Positions 34,201 to 42,174 of a stretch of 64,000 nucleotides of DNA are shown piece after piece (position 1 is the stretch's first letter; every line of letters starts with the position of its first letter). The stretch comes from CAWIUB01 sp963839995 (GTDB taxonomy: Bacteria; Actinomycetota; Actinomycetes; Mycobacteriales; Jatrophihabitantaceae). The notes under the pieces are model-generated. The model was not told the origin of the DNA, ran no database searches, and saw nothing but the letters and a program-made list of their open reading frames with translations. The stretch is from the NCBI GenBank assembly GCA_963839995.1, contig CAWIXH010000015.1:183276-247275 (forward strand), written 5' to 3'. The translations under genes were made by a program, and so were the position numbers.

Positions 34201-36337
34201 CGCACCCCCGCAGCCCACGTTCACGCCCATCACAGACCCCACCACGCACCAGGTAACCCAGCTGCAATGGCAGTTCCCGGAGAGCTCCCCGTTCTACCCG
34301 ACGTCTGTCGTCACGTTCACCTTCAAGGCCCACCTGCTTCCCGGCACCGCTGGCGGGACGGCCGTGAGTAACACCTACGGCGCCACCACTGCCGACACGA
34401 ACGTCCTGCCCCGGCTGACCTGCGCGCAGGGCAGCCCGACGCCGGACCTGGGTTGCACCGCGTCGACGACGGTCAAGGCGGGTTCGGGAGATGCCGTCGA
34501 CGCCCAGAAATGGGTGCACGGCGACGACTCCCGCGGCTTCTACAACACCAAGACCAACGAGTTCGTGCCGATCGGCGATCCCGGCTGCCCGCTGCTCACC
34601 GTCGGGTCGGACAACTACACCCGGTTCCCGTGCATCGCCCTGGTGCTCGCCGGCCAGAACTTCAACTACGTCCTGAACATCACCAACGTCGGCACGACGC
34701 CGCTCACCCGCACCCGGCTGGTCGACGATCTGCCGAAGCTCGGCGACGAGGGCATCGTCGCCCCGGGAGCCCGCGGCACCGAGTGGGATCCCCGTCCCAC
34801 GCTCGCCGGCGACCCCACGCTCGCGGCCGGCGCGCCGGGCGCGCTCACCGTCGCCTACTCCGACACCTCGCCCGGCTGCACCCTCGACATCCAGCAGCAA
34901 CCGAGCGCCTGCCCGCCCGGCGCGTGGGACCCGACACGGACGTCCGCCACCGAGACGTTCCGGGCCTACCTCGACTTCGCGACGCCGCTCGCTCCCGCGC
35001 AGAGCACGCAGCTCGTCGTGCCGATGAGCGCCCCGGCGAACCTCGATACCACGACCAACCAGCTGCCGATCGCCTGGAACTCCTTTGCGCACACCGACTT
35101 CTTCGGGCAGCCCGGCGCCGAGCGGCAGCTGCGGGCGGTCGAGCCGGAGAAGGTCGGCGTCGCCATGCCGTTCGGCAACCTGCAGATCGACAAGGTGGTC
35201 ACCGGCGACGTCCCGCCCGGCTCGATCATCGGGCCGTTCCGCGTTGACTACAGCTGCGCGGTCACGACAGCAGGTGGCGAGAACGTCAACGTGGCCAAGG
35301 GGAGCGCCGAGTTCTCCGAGGCTGCGCCGTTCACGGTGAAGCACGTCCCGGCGGGCGCCGAGTGCACGGTGGAGGAGACCGACACCGGCGGTGGGAACGT
35401 GAGCCTGCCGCCGCTGCCCGTCACGATCACTCCTGATGTCGACCCAGCAGTCCCGGCACCGAGCATCGCGCAGATCACCAACGACTTCCCGGCGCCACGG
35501 CTGATCGTCACCAAGGCGGTCGAGGGCGCGGCGGCGGGTCTGGTCAGCGGCCCGTTCGTGATCCGGGTCGACTGCCAGATCCGGGGCGACGAGGTCGACG
35601 GCTATCCGCGTGACCTGACTTTCGACCGTGCCGGGTCGCAGAGCATCACCGATCTGCCGATCGGGTCGACCTGCACCGCGACCGAGCCGGACGATCACGG
35701 GGCCACTTCGACGTCCACGGAGTACTCCGACGTGAATGGTCACGGCGACCACGCGACGATCAGTGCCCTCGTCGACGGCGTGGCCGCGCTGACCAACACC
35801 TACGACGCGGCGAGCCTCACGGTGAGCAAGAAAGTCGCCGGCCCCGGCTCGGCCGGCCCGTACACGTTCACCACCACCTGCACGCTGACCAGCAACCTGG
35901 GCACGAGCGTGCCGGTCACCCTGGCGGCCGCGGACGCCAAGTTCAGCCTGTCCAACGGCCAGAGCCGGACGATCGCGGTGCCCAAGGGCGCGTCGTGCCT
36001 GGTCACCGAGATGGGTCTGCCGCACGGTGACACCGTGACCTACGACGGCCACCGGACCGCCACGCCCGTCACGGTCGCCGGGGACACCACGCTCGACGTC
36101 GTCAACACCTTCCCGCCGGCCCACCCACCGACCACACCCCCGACGACACCGCCGACGAGCCCCCCCACTAGCCCAGCCGCGCCGGTCAGCCCGGCAGCGT
36201 CACCTCCCAGCACCAGTGGTGGCGGCCTGGCATTTACCGGGGTATACGTGCTCGGCCCACTGGCCGGCGGGCTGCTCCTCGTCGCCGGCGGACTCGCCCT
36301 GTGGCTGCTCGGCCGGCGCAGGCGCAGCGAGCACTGA
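31220..36337 (+). CDS. Very large secreted surface protein with repeated Ig-like domains and a LAxTG-like anchor
   Basis: A 1,705-residue exported protein. The signal peptide is residues 1 to about 37 (RRAAVVLTAILATLVSLVIV, cleavage near ANA-QPT). The body is a tandem of beta-rich domains of DUF11/DUF5979 character, with recurring units such as TVTGVKSTSSPATGG, LTAQKTSDQPSAVPPGDAI, LQIDKVVTGDVPPGSI and SLTVSKKVAGPGSAGPYTF and paired Cys residues. A Pro/Thr linker (about 1632-1669) precedes LAFTG, a hydrophobic helix and RRRRSEH, the sortase-type wall anchor seen for class E sortases. GTG start with GGGAGGG nine bases upstream. Probably adhesion or surface coat; no sortase gene is in the window. 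Confidence 0.85.
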   Translation: MRFTGSKRLIRRAAVVLTAILATLVSLVIVPESANAQPTATLALSKGAFQSGTNTPLTTPVTPGGSYDYQLSAACSGLTQGCIAATTVDVLPPDVVFNGYEPSPHYTVAYNAATRTVTVTYTDPLPAPPNPPDSIGVPAGSTRVATLHVSLSPNTTAPDGSKITNTADSTAENTAPSSDSADITVSIPRRVTPVASKSFSDNSLIAQSGATTTVTLGVQNSSSASADVTSLTVADVSKNTWDDFDLTSLGPLAQLPAGADQVSVGVCTDPAPCTAAQFVDGAPVPGPDLTVPNGIDPATVTGIRFTFSNSNGTVLPVSTTGGVVPIGLTLRNTVRSTGAQLNPTSPLSQQNCASPSAVDSVAGPVTGTDYCARFTVLPGNPAVGVSKQVFPDASGNYTNNGYPVAGQSSPVTALSTVRNDSAFPVTSLTITDPSATATSNFIDDVDVASVRLVFPTGATAASGTVSCADGSSVPIAATATGNLPVACPGSRVSGVTVTYTGTIPSGATAQLGLHGPLNANVTGGSTARDCTDGTVTAAGLPPASAADCANLTVQSPRTTVTGVKSTSSPATGGALVPGYPMTFKLQATNSGNLPQTSFVITDPPDPTAAPNPFDVVRLTSATVSGPSGATFAIELFVGGTWVAYNPAVLTSARGVRAVLTSGAVAPTQTVSLSLVTQVRDDVLAGTTMKNCQQTLVSSVAGDGHSPAVCAATLTVAAPRTSGQVTKVISPPTVPATIPGLTPTTHVRLAAQNTGNVPMNEIVVTDPDPSQGDPGAFFDAVDFTGFDGVNFPPGANRVQVDACTTVGGCAAGGYVLGTPSTTPALPGGVTAADVTGLRFTFTNSSGGYVLNPGANFPSAGNCPNATACFTVTPRTTLRSTGATVPVPTSLSDIATAAGSSPQSNGPVSFGSAPAPLDITAGTPQLTAQKTSDQPSAVPPGDAITYTLRTANTGTAAVPALTVTEPLPAGLVFDSTFAGDNGLPYTMTATVPAGQPAPPQPTFTPITDPTTHQVTQLQWQFPESSPFYPTSVVTFTFKAHLLPGTAGGTAVSNTYGATTADTNVLPRLTCAQGSPTPDLGCTASTTVKAGSGDAVDAQKWVHGDDSRGFYNTKTNEFVPIGDPGCPLLTVGSDNYTRFPCIALVLAGQNFNYVLNITNVGTTPLTRTRLVDDLPKLGDEGIVAPGARGTEWDPRPTLAGDPTLAAGAPGALTVAYSDTSPGCTLDIQQQPSACPPGAWDPTRTSATETFRAYLDFATPLAPAQSTQLVVPMSAPANLDTTTNQLPIAWNSFAHTDFFGQPGAERQLRAVEPEKVGVAMPFGNLQIDKVVTGDVPPGSIIGPFRVDYSCAVTTAGGENVNVAKGSAEFSEAAPFTVKHVPAGAECTVEETDTGGGNVSLPPLPVTITPDVDPAVPAPSIAQITNDFPAPRLIVTKAVEGAAAGLVSGPFVIRVDCQIRGDEVDGYPRDLTFDRAGSQSITDLPIGSTCTATEPDDHGATSTSTEYSDVNGHGDHATISALVDGVAALTNTYDAASLTVSKKVAGPGSAGPYTFTTTCTLTSNLGTSVPVTLAAADAKFSLSNGQSRTIAVPKGASCLVTEMGLPHGDTVTYDGHRTATPVTVAGDTTLDVVNTFPPAHPPTTPPTTPPTSPPTSPAAPVSPAASPPSTSGGGLAFTGVYVLGPLAGGLLLVAGGLALWLLGRRRRSEH

Positions 36338-36389
36338 TCGCGACTCTGCTGTGTGCCCGCGGCCTGCTCTGCAACCGCGGCCCGCTCTG

Positions 36390-36395
36390 TACCGT
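36390..36395 (+). promoter_or_regulatory. -10 element of the metalloprotease gene (leaderless)
   Basis: TACCGT six bases before the GTG at 36402. It lies just after the end of the surface-protein gene. Confidence 0.5.
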
Positions 36396-36401
36396 CGAGG
36401 G

Positions 36402-37448
36402 GTGACCTCGCTCATCGACTGGGACCTCGCCGCGCGCGCGGCCAAGCGGCTGAGCCCGGCCTCACCCGCGGTTTCCCGCGACATCGCCGACGACACAGTC
36501 GCCGCGCTCTACCATGCGACCGACGTTGCAGCGGGTCACGTCGCCGAGCTGACCCGGCTGCAGGAACCGCAAATCACGGCGCAGACCCGGGTGGTCGACC
36601 GGAACGGCTGGATCGACGTGAACACCGCTGGTATGCGCAACCTGATGACCCCGATCGTCGACAAGCTGGTGGCCGCGAACAAGGTCGGCCGGCTGGCCGA
36701 GACCGTCGGCGGCCGCGTCACCGGCGTGCAGGCCGGGGCGGTGCTGGGCTTCCTGTCGGGCAAGGTGCTCGGCCAGTTCGAGTTCTTCGACCAGGCATCC
36801 GGCCAGCTGATCCTGGTGGCGCCCAATGTGGTCACGGTCGAGCAACAGCTGCGTGTCGAGCCGGGCGATTTCCGGCTGTGGGTATGCCTGCACGAGGTCA
36901 CCCACCGGGTGCAGTTCACCGCCGTGCCGTGGCTGCGCGAACACATGCTGGGCGAGGTGCAGGCACTCTCGGACTCGGTCGACACCGATCCCGAGGTGAT
37001 GCGTGAACGGATGCGGGCCGCGCTGGGCGAGCTGGTCAAGGTGGCCCGCGGGCAGGGTGACGGCGCCGGGCTGATGTCGGCGCTGGCGACGCCCGAGCAG
37101 CGCGAGATCATCGACCGGGTCACCGCCTTCATGTCGCTGGTCGAGGGCCACGCCGAGTACGTCATGAACGCCGTTTCGGCCGACGTCATCCCCACCCAGA
37201 AGGTGATCGAGGACCGCTTCGGCCTACGTCGACGCAAGGGCGGCAACCCGCTGGACAAGCTGCTGCGCCGGCTGCTCGGCCTGGACGCCAAGACCAGGCA
37301 GTACGTCGAAGGCGCTGCTTTCGTCCGTGCCGTCGTCGAACGAGTCGGCCTGGACGGGTTCAACGCGGTCTGGACCTCGCCGCACACCCTGCCCCGCAAA
37401 GCCGAGATTCGCGCGCCGGCCGAGTGGATCGCCCGTGTGCACGGCTGA
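36402..37448 (+). CDS. Zinc-dependent metalloprotease (DUF2342/zincin_2 family)
   Basis: A 348-residue protein with the zinc site HEVTH in WVCLHEVTHRVQFTAVPW and a probable third ligand in SLVEGHAEYVM. The family is a conserved actinobacterial gene between dacB and tilS, also annotated as F420-biosynthesis-associated. The N-terminus (LIDWDLAARAAKRLSP) and late LDAKTRQYVEGAAFVRAV are typical. The leaderless -10 fixes the GTG start; the longer upstream frame overlaps the surface-protein gene and is not used. Protein substrate unknown. Confidence 0.87.
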   Translation: MTSLIDWDLAARAAKRLSPASPAVSRDIADDTVAALYHATDVAAGHVAELTRLQEPQITAQTRVVDRNGWIDVNTAGMRNLMTPIVDKLVAANKVGRLAETVGGRVTGVQAGAVLGFLSGKVLGQFEFFDQASGQLILVAPNVVTVEQQLRVEPGDFRLWVCLHEVTHRVQFTAVPWLREHMLGEVQALSDSVDTDPEVMRERMRAALGELVKVARGQGDGAGLMSALATPEQREIIDRVTAFMSLVEGHAEYVMNAVSADVIPTQKVIEDRFGLRRRKGGNPLDKLLRRLLGLDAKTRQYVEGAAFVRAVVERVGLDGFNAVWTSPHTLPRKAEIRAPAEWIARVHG

Positions 37449-37456
37449 CCCGACCG

Positions 37457-37505
37457 CGATTGTGCAACTTTCGGCTGCGTGAGACGGCCAGAAGTTGCAC
37501 GATCG
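37457..37505. repeat. Palindrome between the metalloprotease gene and tilS
   Basis: 14-bp arms CGATTGTGCAACTT / AAGTTGCACGATCG, one G.U pair, loop 21 nt. It ends 4 nt before the chosen tilS start, so a hairpin in mRNA would cover the tilS initiation region. Confidence 0.65.
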
Positions 37506-37509
37506 GGGA

Positions 37510-38544
37510 ATGGGGCCGGATCCGGCGGTCGCGGCGGTGCGCCGCGCCGTGCGGCTCGCGCTCACCCACGTCGACGGACCGGTGCTCGTCGCCTGTTCGG
37601 GCGGAGCCGACTCGCTGGCCCTGGCGGCCGCGGTCGCGTTCGAGGCGCCCCGATTAGGGATCGCCGCCGGATTGATCACCATCGACCATGGTCTGCAGCC
37701 GGGGTCTGCCGCTCAGGCGCGGCGCGTGGCGGCGATCGGTTACGAGCTCGGCTTCGACCCGGTGCAGGTGGTGGCGGTCACGGTCGGTCACGAGGGCGGT
37801 CCGGAGGCCGCCGCCCGCGCGGCCCGTTACGTCGCCCTCGAATCAGCGGCCACCGCGGCCGGTGCGCTGGTGCTGCTCGGCCACACCCTCGACGACCAGG
37901 CCGAGACGGTGCTGCTGGGTCTGGGCCGAGGGTCCGGGCCACGGTCCATTGCCGGGATGCGCGCCGTCGACGGGTGCTTCCTGCGTCCGCTGCTCGGCCT
38001 ACGGCGGGCGACAACCAATGCGGCGTGCGCGGCCCTCGGTTTCCCGCCCTGGGACGATCCGCACAACGCCGACCGAAGCTTCCAGCGGGCGCGACTGCGC
38101 CACGAGGCGCTTCCCCTGCTGGAAGAGATCCTGCAGGGTGGAGTGGCTGAGGCGCTTGCCCGCACCGCAACACTCGTCCGCGCAGACCTGGACGCCCTCG
38201 ACGCAATCGCCGAAGCGGCGGACCCCTCGGTGATCATGAGCCACTCAGCAGGCACCAGCACAGGGCCAATGGCTCATGATCATGGAGAGAGGCGCGTCGA
38301 GCCCAACCCTCTAAGCGACGTGCACGTCACCGCGCTGGCCGCGCAGCCGGCGGCGATCCGGACCCGAGTGCTGCGCCGCTGGGCGTCCGGCGGCGGTGCC
38401 GGTCCGCTGACCTCGACCCACCTCGCGGCGCTGGATGCACTCGTTACCGACTGGCACGGTCAGGGCGGCGTCGATCTGCCAGGCGGGTACGTCGTCACCC
38501 GGGCGTCTGGCAGGCTGAGCCTGCTGCCGCACACCAAGGAGTAG
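37510..38544 (+). CDS. tilS: tRNA(Ile)-lysidine synthetase
   Basis: Modifies C34 of the CAU-anticodon tRNA-Ile to lysidine so that it reads AUA. The ATP-pyrophosphatase P-loop SGGADSLALAAA is at about residues 32-43, and LLGHTLDDQAETVLL and the RARLRHEALPLLEE region follow as in the family. The start is ATG at 37510; an upstream TTG would put the palindrome inside the gene. Residues about 240-262 (VIMSHSAGTSTGPMAHDHG) are encoded by a palindrome and look like an insertion relative to the family. 344 residues, and it continues into hpt with 4 nt spacing. Confidence 0.9.
   Translation: MGPDPAVAAVRRAVRLALTHVDGPVLVACSGGADSLALAAAVAFEAPRLGIAAGLITIDHGLQPGSAAQARRVAAIGYELGFDPVQVVAVTVGHEGGPEAAARAARYVALESAATAAGALVLLGHTLDDQAETVLLGLGRGSGPRSIAGMRAVDGCFLRPLLGLRRATTNAACAALGFPPWDDPHNADRSFQRARLRHEALPLLEEILQGGVAEALARTATLVRADLDALDAIAEAADPSVIMSHSAGTSTGPMAHDHGERRVEPNPLSDVHVTALAAQPAAIRTRVLRRWASGGGAGPLTSTHLAALDALVTDWHGQGGVDLPGGYVVTRASGRLSLLPHTKE
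38231..38282. repeat. Palindromic element inserted in frame inside tilS
   Basis: Perfect 13-bp arms TGATCATGAGCCA / TGGCTCATGATCA with a 26-nt loop. It keeps the tilS frame open and adds about 20 residues between two helical segments. GC content is lower than the gene around it. Confidence 0.7.
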
Positions 38545-38548
38545 CCAA

Positions 38549-39106
38549 GTGTCCGTGCTCGACGCCGACATCGACGCCGTGCTCGTTCCCGCCGACCAGA
38601 TACGCGCCAAGATCATCCAGCTCGCCGCCGAGATCGACGCCGATTACGCCGACCGTGAACCCCTGTTGGTGGGGGTGCTCAAGGGCGCCGCGATGTTCAT
38701 GTCCGACCTGGCCAGGGCATTGCAACGACCGTCGACGATGGAGTTCATGGCTGTGAGTTCCTACGGCTCGGCGACCACGTCGTCGGGCGTGGTGCGCATC
38801 CTCAAGGACCTCGACCGCGACATCGCCGGCCAGCACGTGCTGATCGTCGAGGACATCATCGACTCGGGGCTCACCCTGTCGTGGCTGTTGCGCAACCTGC
38901 ACAGCCGCAACCCCGCCTCTGTGGAAATCGTCACGCTGCTTCGCAAGCCGGACGCCGTCAAGGTCGACGTGCCCGTCAAGTACGTCGGGTTCGACATCCC
39001 GAACGAGTTCGTCGTCGGCTACGGACTGGACTACGCCGAGCGCTACCGTGACCTGCCCTACATCGGGCGGCTGAAACCGTCTGTGTACGCCTTAGCTGGT
39101 AGCTGA
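38549..39106 (+). CDS. hpt: Hypoxanthine phosphoribosyltransferase
   Basis: Purine salvage: makes IMP or GMP from base and PRPP in the cytosol. A 185-residue type I phosphoribosyltransferase with the PRPP-binding motif VLIVEDIIDSGLTL (about 108-121), MAVSSYGSATTSSGVVRILK before it, and GYGLDYAERYRDLPYIG near the end. GTG start with AAGGAG seven bases upstream, directly after the tilS stop. The tilS-hpt-ftsH order is conserved in many bacteria. Confidence 0.94.
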   Translation: MSVLDADIDAVLVPADQIRAKIIQLAAEIDADYADREPLLVGVLKGAAMFMSDLARALQRPSTMEFMAVSSYGSATTSSGVVRILKDLDRDIAGQHVLIVEDIIDSGLTLSWLLRNLHSRNPASVEIVTLLRKPDAVKVDVPVKYVGFDIPNEFVVGYGLDYAERYRDLPYIGRLKPSVYALAGS

Positions 39107-39294
39107 GAGCCCGCTCAGAATCGCCTGAGCCGGTCAACGTGGCAGGAACGTAGCCAACCGGATCGGCGTTGCACCTGCTGAACGGGCAATTTCGGCCAGC
39201 TCGGGATTCTCGGCCGAGGGTGTCCGACGTGTACCGTTCATAGGCGAGCTGGTCGGCTGAGCAGGAGGAACGTGGGAACCCCCGACGCCCCACG
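39107..39294. promoter_or_regulatory. Intergenic region upstream of ftsH with a possible leader ORF
   Basis: Non-coding apart from an eight-codon frame (39272-39298, GTG to TGA) preceded by AGGAGG (39263-39268, spacing 3). Its TGA overlaps the ATG of ftsH as ATGA. A TACCGT at 39234-39239 is a possible -10 for ftsH. I see no other feature. Confidence 0.35.
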
Positions 39295-41568
39295 ATGACA
39301 TCTATGGATCGCAAGCGTCTGTACCGGTCGTGGTGGCTGTGGGCCATCGTGATCGTCCTGCTCTTCTTCGTCATGCAATCGGTGGTATCGAGCGGTGACG
39401 AGTACAAGTCCGTCAACACGTCCGTGGCAATCGACCAGATCAACTCCGGGAACGTCGCCAGCGCCGTCATCCACGACAAGGAGCAAACGCTCGACCTGGT
39501 TCTGAAGACGCCGGTCGACGGCAAGTCCAAGATCAGCACGTCCTATCCGGCCAACGTCACCCAGACGATCTTCGACGACCTGAACAAGGCCAAGAACACC
39601 ACCTTCACCACAAAGGTCACCCGCAGCAACGGCTGGCTTAACCTGCTGTTCGCCGTATTGCCGTTCCTGCTGATCGGCGGCGTGCTGTTCTTCGTGATGA
39701 GTCAGGTACAAGGCGGCGGCAACCGGGTCATGAGCTTCGGCCGCAGCAAGGCCAAGCTCGTCAACAAGGACATGCCCAAGACCACCTTCGCCGACGTCGC
39801 CGGAGCCGACGAGGCGATCGAGGAGCTGCAGGAGATCAAGGACTTCCTGCAGAATCCGGCCCGCTACCAGGCGCTCGGCGCAAAGATCCCCAAGGGCGTG
39901 CTGCTTTACGGTGCGCCCGGTACCGGCAAGACGCTGCTAGCCCGCGCGGTCGCAGGCGAGGCGGGCGTGCCGTTCTACTCCATCTCTGGCTCCGACTTCG
40001 TCGAGATGTTCGTCGGCGTGGGCGCCTCCCGGGTGCGTGACCTGTTCGAGCAGGCCAAGGCCAACGCGCCCGCGATCATCTTCGTCGACGAGATCGACGC
40101 GGTCGGCCGGCACCGCGGCGCCGGACTCGGCGGCGGCCACGACGAGCGGGAGCAGACGCTCAACCAGCTGCTGGTGGAGATGGACGGGTTCGACGTCAAG
40201 GGCGGCGTCATCCTGATCGCGGCCACCAACCGTCCCGACATCCTCGACCCGGCATTGCTGCGCCCGGGCCGGTTCGATCGGCAAATCGCCGTGTCACCGC
40301 CCGATGTCGAGGGCCGCAAGGCGGTGCTCGCGGTACACGCCAAGGGCAAGCCGTTCGCCGCCGACGTCGACCTCGCGACGATTGCCCGGCGGACGCCCGG
40401 CTTCACCGGCGCGGACCTCGCCAACGTCATCAACGAAGCCGCGCTGCTCACGGCCCGCACTGGCGGACGGCTGATCACCACCCAAGCTCTCGAAGAAGCC
40501 ATCGACCGCGTCATCGCGGGACCCGAGCGCAAGACCCGGGCCATGAGTGACAAGGAGAAGCGAGTCACCGCCTACCACGAGTCCGGTCACGCGCTCACCG
40601 CCTGGGCGATGCCGAACCTCGACCCGGTGCACAAGGTGACGATCCTGCCGCGCGGCCGATCCCTGGGGCACACCCTGGTTCTTCCACTGGAAGACCGGTA
40701 CACCCAAACCCGTTCGGAGATCCTCGACCAGCTGGTGTACGCCCTGGGTGGCCGGGCAGCCGAGGAACTGGTGTTCCACGAGCCGACCACCGGCGCGTCC
40801 GACGACATCGAGAAGGCCACCGCGCTTGCCCGGGCGATGGTGACCGAATACGGCATGAGTTCCAAGCTCGGCGCGGTGAAGTACGGGGTCAAGGAGGCCG
40901 AGCCGTTCCTGGGCCGCGACTACGGTCACCAGCGCGACTACTCCGAAGACATCGCCGCCGACATCGACGCCGAGGTGCGCGACCTGATCGAGGCCGCGCA
41001 CGACGAGGCGTGGGAGATCCTCGTCCAGTACCGCGATGCGCTTGACGCCATGGTGCTGCAGCTTGTCGATAAAGAGACCCTCAACAAGGAGGACCTGGAG
41101 CGCGTCCTGGCCCCGGTCCGCAAGCGCCCGCCGCACAACTCGTTCACCGGCTTCGGCAAGCGCACCCCGAGCGACAAGCCGCCGGTCGAGATCCCGGTCA
41201 GCGCGCGGGCGAACGGGTCGACCGGCCCGGGTGCCAGCGGCTCGGCCAACGGCGGCCAGCCGGCAATGCCAGCACCGCAGCCGGCGCCGGCGCCGCAGTC
41301 CAGTTCCGCCGGCTACGGCCCTGCGCCGCAGTACCAGGCGCCGCCGTACGGCACCGCTCCGCTGTATGGGGCGCCGCCCCAGTATGATTCCCCGCCACAG
41401 CAAACACCGCAGTACGGCGCGCCGGAGCTCGGCGACACACAGCGCATCACCCCTCCGCTCTACGGGCAACCTCCAGGCGCCTACCCGCCTCCTGCCGGGC
41501 CCTATCCGGGCCAGCCGGAGCCGCGCTCGCAGCCTGGCCCGGATGGTGGCGCACAGGAGCAAGGGTGA
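39295..41568 (+). CDS. ftsH: ATP-dependent zinc metalloprotease FtsH
   Basis: Membrane-bound AAA+ protease that degrades unneeded membrane and regulatory proteins. TM1 at about residues 12-30 and TM2 at about 117-138; Walker A GAPGTGKT (about 206-213), Walker B IIFVDEIDAVG, the second region of homology PALLRPGRFDRQIA, and the zinc site HESGH (about 428-432) are all present. The C-terminal 130 residues are Pro/Gln/Ala-rich with YGAPP-type units and are longer than in most FtsH. An internal ATG at 39304 (MDRKRLYRSWW) is where most homologues begin. The stop overlaps folE by GTGA. Confidence 0.95.
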   Translation: MTSMDRKRLYRSWWLWAIVIVLLFFVMQSVVSSGDEYKSVNTSVAIDQINSGNVASAVIHDKEQTLDLVLKTPVDGKSKISTSYPANVTQTIFDDLNKAKNTTFTTKVTRSNGWLNLLFAVLPFLLIGGVLFFVMSQVQGGGNRVMSFGRSKAKLVNKDMPKTTFADVAGADEAIEELQEIKDFLQNPARYQALGAKIPKGVLLYGAPGTGKTLLARAVAGEAGVPFYSISGSDFVEMFVGVGASRVRDLFEQAKANAPAIIFVDEIDAVGRHRGAGLGGGHDEREQTLNQLLVEMDGFDVKGGVILIAATNRPDILDPALLRPGRFDRQIAVSPPDVEGRKAVLAVHAKGKPFAADVDLATIARRTPGFTGADLANVINEAALLTARTGGRLITTQALEEAIDRVIAGPERKTRAMSDKEKRVTAYHESGHALTAWAMPNLDPVHKVTILPRGRSLGHTLVLPLEDRYTQTRSEILDQLVYALGGRAAEELVFHEPTTGASDDIEKATALARAMVTEYGMSSKLGAVKYGVKEAEPFLGRDYGHQRDYSEDIAADIDAEVRDLIEAAHDEAWEILVQYRDALDAMVLQLVDKETLNKEDLERVLAPVRKRPPHNSFTGFGKRTPSDKPPVEIPVSARANGSTGPGASGSANGGQPAMPAPQPAPAPQSSSAGYGPAPQYQAPPYGTAPLYGAPPQYDSPPQQTPQYGAPELGDTQRITPPLYGQPPGAYPPPAGPYPGQPEPRSQPGPDGGAQEQG

Positions 41569-42173
41569 CGATATCGGCGTCAGCGGCCGATGAGCGGGGT
41601 CTCACAGGCGTCGATCTACCACGAGCCGAGGCCGCCGTGCGCGAACTGCTGATCGCGGTCGGCGAGGATCCCGATAGGGACGGCCTGAAACGCACTCCAG
41701 CTCGGGTCGCGCGCACCTACGCCGAGGTCTTCAGCGGCCTGTTCCTCGACCCCGACGACGTCCTGGAGACCACGTTCGACGAGAACCACGACGAAATCGT
41801 CCTAGTCAAGGACATCCCGCTGTATTCGACGTGCGAGCACCATCTCGTGCCCTGGCATGGAACAGCGGCAGTGGGCTACATCCCAGGTGAGGACGGGCGG
41901 ATCACCGGACTGTCCAAGCTGGCCCGGGTCGTCGACCTGTACGCGCGCCGACCGCAGGTGCAGGAGCGGCTCACCTCGCAGATCGCCGATGCCGTGAAGC
42001 GCCGGCTGGAACCGCGCGGGGTCATCGTCGTCATCGAGGCCGAACACCTGTGCATGGCGATGCGGGGGGTTCGCAAGCCTGGAGCGCGCACCGTCACGTC
42101 GGCCGTCCGGGGGCTCTTCCAGGACGATCCCCGCACCCGCGCAGAGGCCATGTCGCTCATCTTGGGGCGGTGA
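41565..42173 (+). CDS. folE: GTP cyclohydrolase I
   Basis: First step of folate synthesis: GTP to 7,8-dihydroneopterin triphosphate. A 202-residue protein with the zinc ligands in IPLYSTCEHHLVPWHG (Cys and His) and the later IEAEHLCMAMRGVRKPGA, and GRITGLSKLARVVDLYARRP between them. The GTG start overlaps the ftsH stop, so the fol operon is coupled to ftsH. Length and motifs are standard. Confidence 0.95.
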   Translation: MTISASAADERGLTGVDLPRAEAAVRELLIAVGEDPDRDGLKRTPARVARTYAEVFSGLFLDPDDVLETTFDENHDEIVLVKDIPLYSTCEHHLVPWHGTAAVGYIPGEDGRITGLSKLARVVDLYARRPQVQERLTSQIADAVKRRLEPRGVIVVIEAEHLCMAMRGVRKPGARTVTSAVRGLFQDDPRTRAEAMSLILGR

Positions 42174-42174
42174 G

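Noticed and set aside
33947..36124. 725-codon minus-strand frame opposite the surface-protein gene
   Set aside because: Arg/Gly/Val-rich composition typical of antisense to a high-GC gene; the plus strand has signal peptide, domains and anchor.
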